Origin: Oscillospiraceae bacterium
Lineage (GTDB): Bacteria; Bacillota; Clostridia; Oscillospirales; Ruminococcaceae
Reading direction: 5' to 3'
NCBI GenBank assembly: GCA_019423755.1
Contig: JAHZAU010000024.1
Span: forward strand, 1-31,479
Length of the DNA: 31,479 bases
In this document: piece by piece, positions 22,309 to 29,795 of the stretch
Position numbering within the stretch: the first letter of the stretch is position 1
How the letters are laid out: every line of letters begins with the position of its first letter
Notes under the pieces: generated by a model
Databases searched by the model: none
What the model was told of the DNA's origin: nothing
Seen by the model: the letters and a program-made list of their open reading frames with translations, nothing else
Program-made: the position numbers and the translations under genes

Positions 22309-22632
22309 ATGAAATTGATATTCGCGATTGTTTCCAACGACGACAGCTCCAAAGTGTCCTCTGCTCTGACGAAAAATCGCTTCTCTGTTACCAAGCTGGC
22401 AACCACCGGCGGGTTCCTGCTTTCCGGTAATACCACCTTCATCATCGGTACCGAGGATGAAAAGGTAGATACCGTCATCAACATCATCGCCGAACATTCC
22501 AAGAAGCGCAAACAGATGGTGCCTTCCTCCGCCTCCTACGGCGTGGGCATGTACACCACCTACCCGGTAGAAGTCCAGGTGGGCGGCGCTACCATCTTCG
22601 TCATGAACGTCGAGCGGTTCGAAAAGGTCTAA
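22309..22632 (+). CDS. darA: Cyclic di-AMP receptor (PII-like)
   Basis: 107 aa, the full length of DarA/PstA (YaaQ). The order MKLIFAIVSNDDSSKVSSAL, FSVTKLATTGGFLLSGNTTF, then the long B- and T-loop part and GGATIFVMNVERFEKV is diagnostic. It is a trimeric PII-like cytosolic protein that binds c-di-AMP at subunit interfaces; its output is not well defined. GGAGG lies 8 nt before the ATG. The 86-nt gap after the decarboxylase may hold a separate promoter. holB follows after 15 nt. Confidence 0.95.
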   Translation: MKLIFAIVSNDDSSKVSSALTKNRFSVTKLATTGGFLLSGNTTFIIGTEDEKVDTVINIIAEHSKKRKQMVPSSASYGVGMYTTYPVEVQVGGATIFVMNVERFEKV

Positions 22633-22647
22633 TCCAGGTCGGACCCT

Positions 22648-23646
22648 ATGCTTCTGGAACCCTTTTACGGAAATGAAAAAGCCAAGCAGACGCTCGTCCG
22701 GTGGATGCGGGACGGGCGTCTGCCGCATGCTATCCTTTTGGAAGGAGAGGACGGCTGCGGCAAGACGCTGTTTGCCCGGATGGCGGCGGCGGCCTGCCTG
22801 AGCCCGGAGCTCCTGTGGAAGGAGGAGCCCTCCCACCAAGCCCTGCGCAACCAGCGGCTGGTGCTGGAGGACTGCCACCCAGACGTGAAGCTGGTGCAGT
22901 CGGAGGACCGCAGCCGGGGCTTTCATATCGAAGCCATCCGGCAGCTGCGCACCGACGCCTACATCAAGCCCAACGACGGGGACCGGAAGGTCTACATCCT
23001 GCGCAACGTCCACAACATGACCGAGCAGGCCCAAAACGCCATGCTCAAGCTCATCGAGGAGCCGCCGCCGCAGGTGACCTTCCTGCTGACCTGCGCAAAC
23101 CGCGCAAAGCTGCTGCCCACCATCCTGTCGCGGGTGGCGCTGGTGCCCATCCTGCCCTGCGGCCCTGAAGACTGCCTCCGGGCGCTGGAACAGTGGGCCC
23201 CGGAAAGCACCCCCCAGCAGCGGCAGACCGCCGCCCGCCTTTCCGGCGGGTGTTTGGGCAAGGCGCGGGAGCTTTTGGAGAACGAGTCCCTGCTGGCGCT
23301 GTATACCGCGGCGCGGCGGGCCGCCTGCACGGCGGTCATCGGGGCGGAGTTCGAGCTGCTTTGCGCCCTTTCGCCGTATACCGGCAACGGAAAGCGGGAA
23401 GAATTCCTTCGGGTGCTTTCCGAGATGAAGCAATATTATCTGGAGGTCATCCGGCAGAAAAACCGGCCCCAAAGCCCGGCGCCGGAGGACCTCCCCCAGG
23501 CGCTGCTCAACCGGCTGACGGTGGGGCAGGCGCTGCAACTGGCAGAATGTATCGACCAGACCGCCGTCCAGCTGCGGCAGAACGTGGGCCTGGGGCTGGC
23601 AAGCGCCGCCCTGGCCGCCCGCATCAAGACCGTGGCCGAGGGTTAG
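22648..23646 (+). CDS. holB: DNA polymerase III delta-prime subunit
   Basis: 332 aa clamp-loader subunit. Walker A is GEDGCGKT; the AAA+ core continues through KVYILRNVHNMTEQAQNAMLKLIEEPP, with sensor 1 in FLLTCANRAKLLPTILSR. The arginine-finger motif, usually SRC, reads SRV here, keeping Arg but losing Cys, and the four-Cys zinc knuckle is not evident. C-terminal helices pack in the pentamer collar. It loads the beta clamp with HolA and DnaX. The ribosome site is weak, so coupling to darA is likely. Confidence 0.93.
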   Translation: MLLEPFYGNEKAKQTLVRWMRDGRLPHAILLEGEDGCGKTLFARMAAAACLSPELLWKEEPSHQALRNQRLVLEDCHPDVKLVQSEDRSRGFHIEAIRQLRTDAYIKPNDGDRKVYILRNVHNMTEQAQNAMLKLIEEPPPQVTFLLTCANRAKLLPTILSRVALVPILPCGPEDCLRALEQWAPESTPQQRQTAARLSGGCLGKARELLENESLLALYTAARRAACTAVIGAEFELLCALSPYTGNGKREEFLRVLSEMKQYYLEVIRQKNRPQSPAPEDLPQALLNRLTVGQALQLAECIDQTAVQLRQNVGLGLASAALAARIKTVAEG

Positions 23647-23692
23647 ACCCGGCGTCTGGCACAAGTAAGACAAAACAAATGGGAGGGACCCA

Positions 23693-24688
23693 ATGACCGA
23701 AGTAATCGGTGTACGATTCAAACAGGTGGGCAAGGTGTATTACTTTGCCCCCAACGGCGAGCCGCTGCGCCTGGGCGAAAAGGTGATCGTCGAAACATCC
23801 CGGGGCATCGAGTGCGGCGAGGTGGCCATGCTCAGCCGCCAGGTCAAGGATGAGGACGTGGTCAAGCCGCTGAAAACGGTGATCCGCGTGGCCAACGACG
23901 AAGACCGCCGCCGTTTGGAAGAAAACAAAGCCAAAGAGAAGAAGGCCTTCCGCCTCTGCCAGGAGAAGATTGCCCGGCACAAGCTGGAGATGAAGCTGGT
24001 GGACGTGGAATATACCTTCGATAACAATAAGATCCTCTTCTACTTCACCGCCGACGGGCGGGTGGACTTCCGGGAGCTGGTCAAGGACCTGGCTTCGGTG
24101 TTCAAGACCCGCATCGAGCTGCGGCAGATCGGCGTCCGGGACGAGGCCAAGATGCTGGGCGGACTGGGTATCTGCGGCCGGCCGTTCTGCTGCGCCACCT
24201 TCTTAGGGGAGTTCCAGCCGGTGTCCATCAAGATGGCCAAGGAGCAGGGCCTGTCCCTCAACCCCACCAAGATCTCCGGCACCTGCGGCCGCCTTATGTG
24301 CTGCCTCAAGTATGAGCAGAACGCTTACGAGGACCTGCTGCGCATCACCCCGCGGGTGGGCACGCCGGTCTCCACCAGCGAGGGCAAGGGCGTGGTCACC
24401 GAGGTGAGCCTGCTCACCGGCCTGGTGAAGGTCCGGTTGGACAAGGCTGCCGACGGCGCCCCCATGGTGTTCGAGCGGGAAGCGGTACGCCCCCTGCGGG
24501 ACGGCCGCGGCCCCAAGGAGGAGAAGAAGGAGCCTCGCGAGCCGAAAGAGCCGAAAGAACCCAAAGAAGCCAAGGAACCCAAGGAACCTCGCGAGCCCAA
24601 AGAGCCCAAGGAGCCCCGCGCTCCCCGGGAGCCCAAAAAGGAAAACCGGCGCGCGCCCCGTCCCAAGGAGGACAGCCCGGAGCAGTAG
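23693..24688 (+). CDS. ricT: RicT/YaaT PSP1-domain protein
   Basis: 331 aa. The PSP1 domain covers about residues 1-260, with conserved Cys motifs GICGRPFCCATF and CGRLMCCLKYE; in B. subtilis the RicA-RicF-RicT complex carries [4Fe-4S] clusters and directs RNase Y-dependent mRNA maturation, competence and sporulation. The last 60 residues or so are a highly charged Lys-Glu-Pro repeat tail (KEPKEPKEAKEP-like units), which looks disordered and is unusual for the family. GGGAGGG lies close upstream of the ATG. It is the last gene of the darA-holB-ricT run. Confidence 0.93.
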   Translation: MTEVIGVRFKQVGKVYYFAPNGEPLRLGEKVIVETSRGIECGEVAMLSRQVKDEDVVKPLKTVIRVANDEDRRRLEENKAKEKKAFRLCQEKIARHKLEMKLVDVEYTFDNNKILFYFTADGRVDFRELVKDLASVFKTRIELRQIGVRDEAKMLGGLGICGRPFCCATFLGEFQPVSIKMAKEQGLSLNPTKISGTCGRLMCCLKYEQNAYEDLLRITPRVGTPVSTSEGKGVVTEVSLLTGLVKVRLDKAADGAPMVFEREAVRPLRDGRGPKEEKKEPREPKEPKEPKEAKEPKEPREPKEPKEPRAPREPKKENRRAPRPKEDSPEQ

Positions 24689-24736
24689 TCCGCCGGTGGA
24701 AGGATCAAAAATCTTGCTGGAAATCCGGCCGGGTGG

Positions 24737-24764
24737 TTGATTTTTCAAAAACATGTGATAAAAT
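24737..24764 (+). promoter_or_regulatory. Promoter of the ferredoxin gene
   Basis: TTGATT (24737-24742), a 16-nt spacer, then TAAAAT (24759-24764). It starts a leader of about 150 nt with several hairpins (CCCG/CGGG, CCGCGG/CCGCGG, ACCGG/CCGGT) before the ribosome site ACGGAGG. Confidence 0.65.
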
Positions 24765-24919
24765 GATACTAGCTTTCCGCCCGGTGAAACGGGAGCAGGG
24801 AGGCGAAGGGCGGCAGGCTGTGCCGCTTTTGTGTGGCGTGTTCCCGCGGCGTGCCGCGGTGGCATAGAAAAGGACCGGCGTATATTCCGGTTTCTCAAAT
24901 TAAACGGAGGTGTTCTTCA

Positions 24920-25090
24920 ATGGCATACGTAATCAACTCTGACTGCATCAGCTGTGGCGCTTGTGAAGCTGAGTGCCCCGTAAACGCAATCCATCCCGGT
25001 GATGGCAAGTACGAAGTAGACGCTGCTACCTGCATCGACTGCGGTACCTGCGCTAGTGTTTGCCCCGTAGGCGCTCCCCAGGCTGAATAA
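24920..25090 (+). CDS. 2[4Fe-4S] ferredoxin
   Basis: 56 aa, the usual clostridial ferredoxin length. Two cluster motifs are CISCGACEAECP and CIDCGTCASVCP. It is a low-potential electron carrier in the cytosol serving pyruvate:ferredoxin oxidoreductase, hydrogenase and similar enzymes. The ATG at 24920 follows ACGGAGG. A longer frame upstream runs through the promoter and is not coding. Codon choice (GCT, GTA, TGC mixes) differs from the neighbours and suits a highly expressed gene. It is monocistronic, with its own promoter and terminator. Confidence 0.96.
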   Translation: MAYVINSDCISCGACEAECPVNAIHPGDGKYEVDAATCIDCGTCASVCPVGAPQAE

Positions 25091-25108
25091 TTTTTGTCAG
25101 CACAAACC

Positions 25109-25140
25109 AACGGACCGGCTTTGCCCGGTCCGTTTTGTTT
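25109..25140 (+). terminator. Terminator of ferredoxin
   Basis: AACGGACCGG and CCGGTCCGTT form a perfect 10-bp stem with a 6-nt loop, followed by TTGTTTT. Confidence 0.88.
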
Positions 25141-25163
25141 TGCAAAATCTTTTGCGGATACAG

Positions 25164-25197
25164 AAAAATCCCGAGCGACCTGGTCGCCCGGGATTTT
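25164..25197. terminator. Bidirectional terminator before the glyoxalase-family gene
   Basis: AAAATCCCG-A-GCGAC pairs with GTCGC-C-CGGGATTTT around CTG. T-rich sequence lies on both sides, fitting the end of the minus-strand glyoxalase-family gene and a second stop for ferredoxin transcripts. Confidence 0.75.
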
Positions 25198-25266
25198 GTT
25201 TTGAACGTCTTGCGCGGCGTGAGGGATGGAGAAGCCCCGCGGCCCTACGGCAGGAGGATGGCCGTA

Positions 25267-25638
25267 TTACGCTTTTTCGGGGATGATCTCCAGCCAGTAC
25301 CCATCCGGGTCGCTGATGAAGTAGATCCCCATTGCTTTGTTTTCATAACAGATGCAGCCCATTTCCTTGTGTTTTTCATGAGCAGCCTCAAAATCGTTGG
25401 TGGTGAAAGCCAGATGGATCTCGTTGTCTCCCAGGTCGTAGGCGTCGTGCCGGTCCCGGAGCCAGGTCAGCTCCAGCTGATGCTTTGTGGAGCCATCACC
25501 AAGATAAACAAGGATGAAACTGCCGTCCTCGGCTTCTTTGCGGGAAACCTCGGTCAGGCCGAGCGCTTCGGCGTAAAAGGCGAGGCTTTCTTCCAGATTG
25601 AGGACGTTGATGTTATTGTGGGCAAACTTGAAATTCAT
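25267..25638 (-). CDS. Glyoxalase/VOC family protein (lactoylglutathione lyase-like)
   Basis: 123 aa, one VOC domain. It begins FAHNNINVLNLEESLAFY and ends GIYFISDPDGYWLEIIPEK, the glyoxalase I-like pattern with candidate metal ligands His, Glu and the final Glu. It probably isomerises a hemithioacetal of methylglyoxal or a similar adduct; the thiol is unknown. The ATG at 25638 gives the family length and has AAAGG about 12 nt upstream. The frame stays open for 53 more codons to 25797, an AT-richer stretch without family similarity, so a longer form cannot be excluded. Confidence 0.82.
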   Translation of the reverse strand: MNFKFAHNNINVLNLEESLAFYAEALGLTEVSRKEAEDGSFILVYLGDGSTKHQLELTWLRDRHDAYDLGDNEIHLAFTTNDFEAAHEKHKEMGCICYENKAMGIYFISDPDGYWLEIIPEKA

Positions 25639-25830
25639 GAAAACACGAACCCTTTCCGCAGCCTCTTTTGAGGTGCTTTCTTGGTCAGATATATTCTTTA
25701 TGATATCAGTATACGTGTTTTCCGGCAGGAATTCCGCCTTTTCTGGTGAAAGTTCCATTACAAATTGGTTACTATCTCTAGTAATTCTGTCCTGCATTTG
25801 TGGAAAGGGACAGGCAGCCTGCGCAAAGGG

Positions 25831-26202
25831 CTAGCTGATGTAGTCCTCGATGCGCTGGACCAGCTCCTCGTAGTCCCGGATGGGGACCCCGATGCGCAGC
25901 TGGCCCTGGTCGTAGGGCGGCAGGGTGGAAAGGGGGACGTCCAGCACCATCTGGGGCGGGTCGCCCTCCTGCCAGGGCATGGCGTAGACGGCAAGCTTGC
26001 CGTCCTGCTCCTTGAGCAGGTACTGGGCGCCGTCAGAGGCGTTTTGGGAAAGGGGCTGGGCTGGGGCGGCGCTTTCCGTCTGGGAAAGGGGAGATTGCGG
26101 GGGCGCGTCCGGCTCCGGCAGCAGCACCGTCAGCAAAAACGCGATGAGGATGCTCATAGCGGCAAAGGAGGCAAAGGTGATGAGCAGGTTCACACGGGAC
26201 AT
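25831..26202 (-). CDS. BofC C-terminal domain-like membrane protein
   Basis: 123 aa from the ATG at 26202. One N-terminal membrane segment (about 5-27) is followed by a Pro/Ser/Gln-rich linker and a C-terminal domain of about 60 aa. That domain (YLLKEQDGKLAVY, VLDVPLSTLPPYDQ, then DYEELVQRIEDY) matches the BofC C-terminal-like domain common in Clostridia. In Bacillus BofC inhibits the SpoIVB protease in sigma-K signalling; clostridial single-TM versions are not characterised. The ribosome site is modest (GAAAGG, long spacing), so the start is not certain. Confidence 0.72.
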   Translation of the reverse strand: MSRVNLLITFASFAAMSILIAFLLTVLLPEPDAPPQSPLSQTESAAPAQPLSQNASDGAQYLLKEQDGKLAVYAMPWQEGDPPQMVLDVPLSTLPPYDQGQLRIGVPIRDYEELVQRIEDYIS

Positions 26203-26444
26203 AAGGTCACACAGCCTTTCTGTTTGGGCAAGATCCGAAAAATCCGGCAGGGCCGGCACAGGCTTTGGGAAAACAGCGCCGCGCCGGGCGATTTCAGGTT
26301 TAGTGTGGACACAAACGGAGAACACTATACCAAAGCCGGGAGCGAACCGGGGGAGAAGTTAGCAGAATATTCAAAAACCCGTCATAATCGTATGGTATAA
26401 CAAAAAGAAAGTCTGCCGTCCGGTGGGGATGGGCGGAATTTACA

Positions 26445-26473
26445 TAGACGTAGGAAAAAAAACATGGTATAAT
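26445..26473 (+). promoter_or_regulatory. Promoter of the class A PBP
   Basis: TAGACG (26445-26450), a 17-nt spacer, then TATAAT (26468-26473) with an extended -10 TG, about 75 nt before the ATG. Confidence 0.7.
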
Positions 26474-26549
26474 AAACTTATCTATTGACTTGAACCGTTT
26501 CGGGAGGAAAAACCCTCCCCGGATGAGAAACAGAAAGGAGGCTCGGTCC

Positions 26550-28895
26550 ATGAATGATACCGCTTCCCGGCCTAAGGGGCCGGTCCGGCGCTTCTTCGGC
26601 GCCCTGGGGCGGGGGTTTTTGACCCTGGTCTTTATCGGCATCATCTCCGGGTCCATCGTGGCGTCGGTGATGGCGCTGTACGTCTTTAACTCGCTGGAAG
26701 GTTCGGCGGATATCGACCTGACGGACACCAACCTGAGCAATACTTCGTATATCTATGTGACCGACCAGGAGACCGGTGAACCAAAGGTGGTCAAGGAGCT
26801 GTACAGCTCCCAGAACCGCGAGGAGGTCTCCTATGAGGAGCTGCCCCAGGACGTCATCGACGTGGTGGTAGCGGCGGAGGACAAGCGCTTTTGGGAGCAC
26901 CACGGCGTGGACTGGCTGCGTACCGTGAAGTCCACCCTCACCTACTTTACCGGTCAGAGCACCCAGGGCGGTTCGACCATCACCCAGCAGGTGATCAAGA
27001 ACTTTACCGGAAACGACGCCATCACCCCCGAACGAAAGGTCCAGGAGATCTTCACCGCCCTCAAGCTGGAGCGGGAATACTCCAAGGAGCAGATCCTGGA
27101 GGCCTACCTGAACCTGGCGTACTTCGGTAGCCGCTGCTACGGCATCAAGAGTGCGGCGGAGTTTTACTTTGACAAGACGCTGGACGAGCTGAACATCGCC
27201 GAGATCGCCACCATCGTAGCGACCACCAACGCGCCCACCAAATACAACCCCCTCCGCGGCAAGACCAACGAGCAGTGGGGCACCGGCATGGAAGAGAACA
27301 AAAAGCGCCGGGAGTACATTTTGGGCGAGATGCTGGAGCTGGGGATGATCGACCAGCAGGAATTTGAACAGTGGCGCGACTACGACGTGCAGCTGGCCGA
27401 CCAGAACGTGCTGGATTCCAACACCGACCCGGAGGACATCTCCAGCTGGATGATCGACCAGGTCATGGAGGACGTCATCACCGACCTGATGGCCGAGTAT
27501 AACTACACCAAGTCCTACGCCACCCAGCTGATCTACTCCGGCGGCTACAACATCTTCTCCACTATGGACGAAGAGGTCCAGGCCAGCCTGGAAGCAAGCT
27601 ACGCCGACCCGTCCACCTTCCCCGCCGTCAGCAACGAGGAATACCCCGAGACGGCAGCGGTGATCATCGCGCCGGACGGCAGCGTCAAGGGCATGATCGG
27701 CGGCAACGAGAAGGAAGGCAACCGTCTGTACAACCGCGCCACCATGGCCCAGCGGCACCCGGGTTCCACCATGAAGCCCATCTCCGCCTATCTGCAGGCC
27801 TTCGAGATGGATATGATCACCTGGTCTACCACCTTTATCGATGAGCCCATCACCATCGTGGAAAACGGCGAGACCCGCGAGTGGCCCCGCAACTACTACG
27901 ACGGCTACAAGGACTTCCCGGTAACCACCCAGTATGCCCTGCAGCAGTCCATCAACACCGTACCGGCCCAGCTGATCCAGCGTATGGGCCCGGAGGTCAG
28001 CTGGAACTTCCTGCACGACAAGTTCCAGATCAGCACCCTTTCCGAGATGGATAAGGCCCTGTCGCCCATGGCGCTGGGCGGTATGACCTACGGCCTGACC
28101 CCGCTGGAACTCATCGGCTGCTACCAGATCTTTGTCACCGGCGGCAAATACGTCAAGCCCTACACCTACACCCGCGTCACCGACCAGGACGGCAACATCG
28201 TCCTGGAAAAGGACACCACCCAGATCCGCATCGTCTCCGAGGAGACCGCGACCGTACTCAACCGCCTGCTGCAGACGGTCGTTACCCAGGGTACCGGTAC
28301 CGGCGCCCGCATGGCCTCCGGTATGCCGGTAGGCGGTAAGACCGGTTCTTCCACCGGCACCAAGACGGTCAACGGCCAGGTGGTGGAGATCAACGACCCC
28401 GACCTGTGGTTCATCGGCTTTACTCCTTATTATATCGGCGGCGTCTGGATGGGTTACGATATCCCCGAGCAGATCCACTATATCACCTACCCGACCCCTA
28501 TCCTGTGGAACCGCCTGATGACCCCCATCCACGAGGGCTTGGAGGTCACCGACTTCCAGTACTCCGACAAGGTGACCCAGCTGAAATACTGCACCGAAAG
28601 CGGCGACCTGGCAACCGAAAACTGCCCCAACACCGCTATGGGTTGGTATAAGGACACCTTTGTCCCCTCCAACTGCACCCTGCACCAGTTCGGCTCTTCC
28701 AGCTCGTCCGAAGACGACGAGGACGAAGAGTTCCAGAGCGCCGGCAGCGGCACCGACGACCGCCGCCCGGTGGTGCGTCCCAACCGGGATTCCGACAGTT
28801 CCAGCAGTTCGAGCAGCTCCAGCAGTTCCAGCTCTAGCTCCAGTTCGAGTTCCTCCAGCTCCAACAGCTTCTGGGACAGCTTCTTTGGGGACTAA
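26550..28895 (+). CDS. Class A penicillin-binding protein (PBP1A-type)
   Basis: 781 aa. A short basic cytoplasmic tail and one TM (about 20-45) are followed by a GT51 glycosyltransferase domain with the catalytic Glu in AAEDKRFWEHHGVDW and the motifs QGGSTITQQVIKN and KLEREYSKEQILEAYLN. The transpeptidase domain has SxxK in PGSTMKPISAY, SxN in QQSINTVPAQ and KTG in VGGKTGSSTG. It polymerises and crosslinks peptidoglycan outside the membrane. The C-terminus is low complexity: an acidic EDDEDEEF patch, then about 23 consecutive Ser written with mixed codons, then NSFWDSFFGD. The ATG at 26550 has AAGGAGG 8 nt upstream. Confidence 0.95.
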   Translation: MNDTASRPKGPVRRFFGALGRGFLTLVFIGIISGSIVASVMALYVFNSLEGSADIDLTDTNLSNTSYIYVTDQETGEPKVVKELYSSQNREEVSYEELPQDVIDVVVAAEDKRFWEHHGVDWLRTVKSTLTYFTGQSTQGGSTITQQVIKNFTGNDAITPERKVQEIFTALKLEREYSKEQILEAYLNLAYFGSRCYGIKSAAEFYFDKTLDELNIAEIATIVATTNAPTKYNPLRGKTNEQWGTGMEENKKRREYILGEMLELGMIDQQEFEQWRDYDVQLADQNVLDSNTDPEDISSWMIDQVMEDVITDLMAEYNYTKSYATQLIYSGGYNIFSTMDEEVQASLEASYADPSTFPAVSNEEYPETAAVIIAPDGSVKGMIGGNEKEGNRLYNRATMAQRHPGSTMKPISAYLQAFEMDMITWSTTFIDEPITIVENGETREWPRNYYDGYKDFPVTTQYALQQSINTVPAQLIQRMGPEVSWNFLHDKFQISTLSEMDKALSPMALGGMTYGLTPLELIGCYQIFVTGGKYVKPYTYTRVTDQDGNIVLEKDTTQIRIVSEETATVLNRLLQTVVTQGTGTGARMASGMPVGGKTGSSTGTKTVNGQVVEINDPDLWFIGFTPYYIGGVWMGYDIPEQIHYITYPTPILWNRLMTPIHEGLEVTDFQYSDKVTQLKYCTESGDLATENCPNTAMGWYKDTFVPSNCTLHQFGSSSSSEDDEDEEFQSAGSGTDDRRPVVRPNRDSDSSSSSSSSSSSSSSSSSSSSSSNSFWDSFFGD

Positions 28896-28912
28896 CATCC
28901 AAACAAAAAACG

Positions 28913-28950
28913 GCGCGTCCGCCTCCCTTTTGGGGGCGGGCGCGCTTTTT
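28913..28950 (+). terminator. Terminator of the PBP gene
   Basis: GCGCGTCCGCC pairs with GGCGGGCGCGC (one wobble pair), followed by five T. Confidence 0.85.
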
Positions 28951-29008
28951 GTTGACGGTATGTTTTTGTAATCATGCAAAAAAATTCATAAAACCCTCAC
29001 ACCTTCGT

Positions 29009-29016
29009 GGTATAAT
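29009..29016 (+). promoter_or_regulatory. Extended -10 promoter of the OmpR-type system
   Basis: TGGTATAAT (TATAAT at 29011-29016) about 65 nt before the ATG. The -35 is poor (TTCATA at 20-nt spacing), so an extended -10 or activator-dependent promoter is likely. Confidence 0.55.
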
Positions 29017-29081
29017 AGCAAAAAAGTAATCCAAAACGAATAATTATACCAAAGATATTGCTTCAAAAAGGAGAGAAGGCT

Positions 29082-29795
29082 ATGTACCGGATACTGGTGG
29101 TGGACGACGAGGAGAAGATCCGCAAGCTGATCCAAAAATACGCGACCTTTGAGGGGTACGAGGTGGAGGAAGCCGCCAACGGTATGGCGGCCATCCGCCA
29201 ATATAAGACCGCCCAGTCCCAGGGAAGGAGCTACGACCTGGTGATCCTGGATATTATGATGCCGGAGCTGGACGGCTTCTCCACCTGCAAGGAGCTGCGC
29301 CGCCTGGGCCATACCCCTATCCTGATGCTTTCCGCCCGGGGCGAGGAGTACGACAAGATCCACGGCTTTGAGCTGGGGATCGACGACTATGTGGTCAAGC
29401 CCTTCTCTCCCCGGGAGCTGATGATGCGGGTGGCGGCGATCATCAAGCGTTCCCACGCCGCCCAGGAGGCTTCCCGCCGGGAGGTGGTCTGCTTCCCCGG
29501 CGTGAAGGTGGACTTCACCGCCCGCACGGTGATGGTGGACGGCAAGACGGTGGAGATGTCCCCCAAGGAGTACGAACTGTTCTTCTACATGGTGCGCAAC
29601 CGGGGCATCGCCCTCACCCGGGAGAAGCTCATCAACGAGGTGTGGGGCTACGATTTCTACGGCGACGACCGTACCCTGGATACCCACATCAAGCTGCTGC
29701 GCAAGACCCTGGGCCCTTACAGCGGCTACATCGTCACCCTGCGCAGCGTCGGCTACCGCTTTGAGGCCGAGCCCGCCGGCCCGGAGGAGGCATAA
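29082..29795 (+). CDS. OmpR/PhoB-family response regulator
   Basis: 237 aa. The receiver domain (1-120) has the acidic pair in VVDDEEK, the phosphoacceptor Asp in DLVILDIMMPELDG, the Ser switch in MLSARGEEYD and Lys in DYVVKPFSP. The winged-helix domain (about 135-230) has VEMSPKEYELFFYMVRN and the recognition region RTLDTHIKLLRKTLG. AAGGAG lies 9 nt before the ATG at 29082. The stop TAATG overlaps the kinase start, so the pair is coupled. Regulated genes cannot be told from this window. Confidence 0.94.
   Translation: MYRILVVDDEEKIRKLIQKYATFEGYEVEEAANGMAAIRQYKTAQSQGRSYDLVILDIMMPELDGFSTCKELRRLGHTPILMLSARGEEYDKIHGFELGIDDYVVKPFSPRELMMRVAAIIKRSHAAQEASRREVVCFPGVKVDFTARTVMVDGKTVEMSPKEYELFFYMVRNRGIALTREKLINEVWGYDFYGDDRTLDTHIKLLRKTLGPYSGYIVTLRSVGYRFEAEPAGPEEA

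Noticed and set aside
26478..28979. 833-codon frame opposite the PBP gene
   Set aside because: Antisense shadow with Val/Gly/His-rich composition; the PBP on plus has all catalytic motifs.
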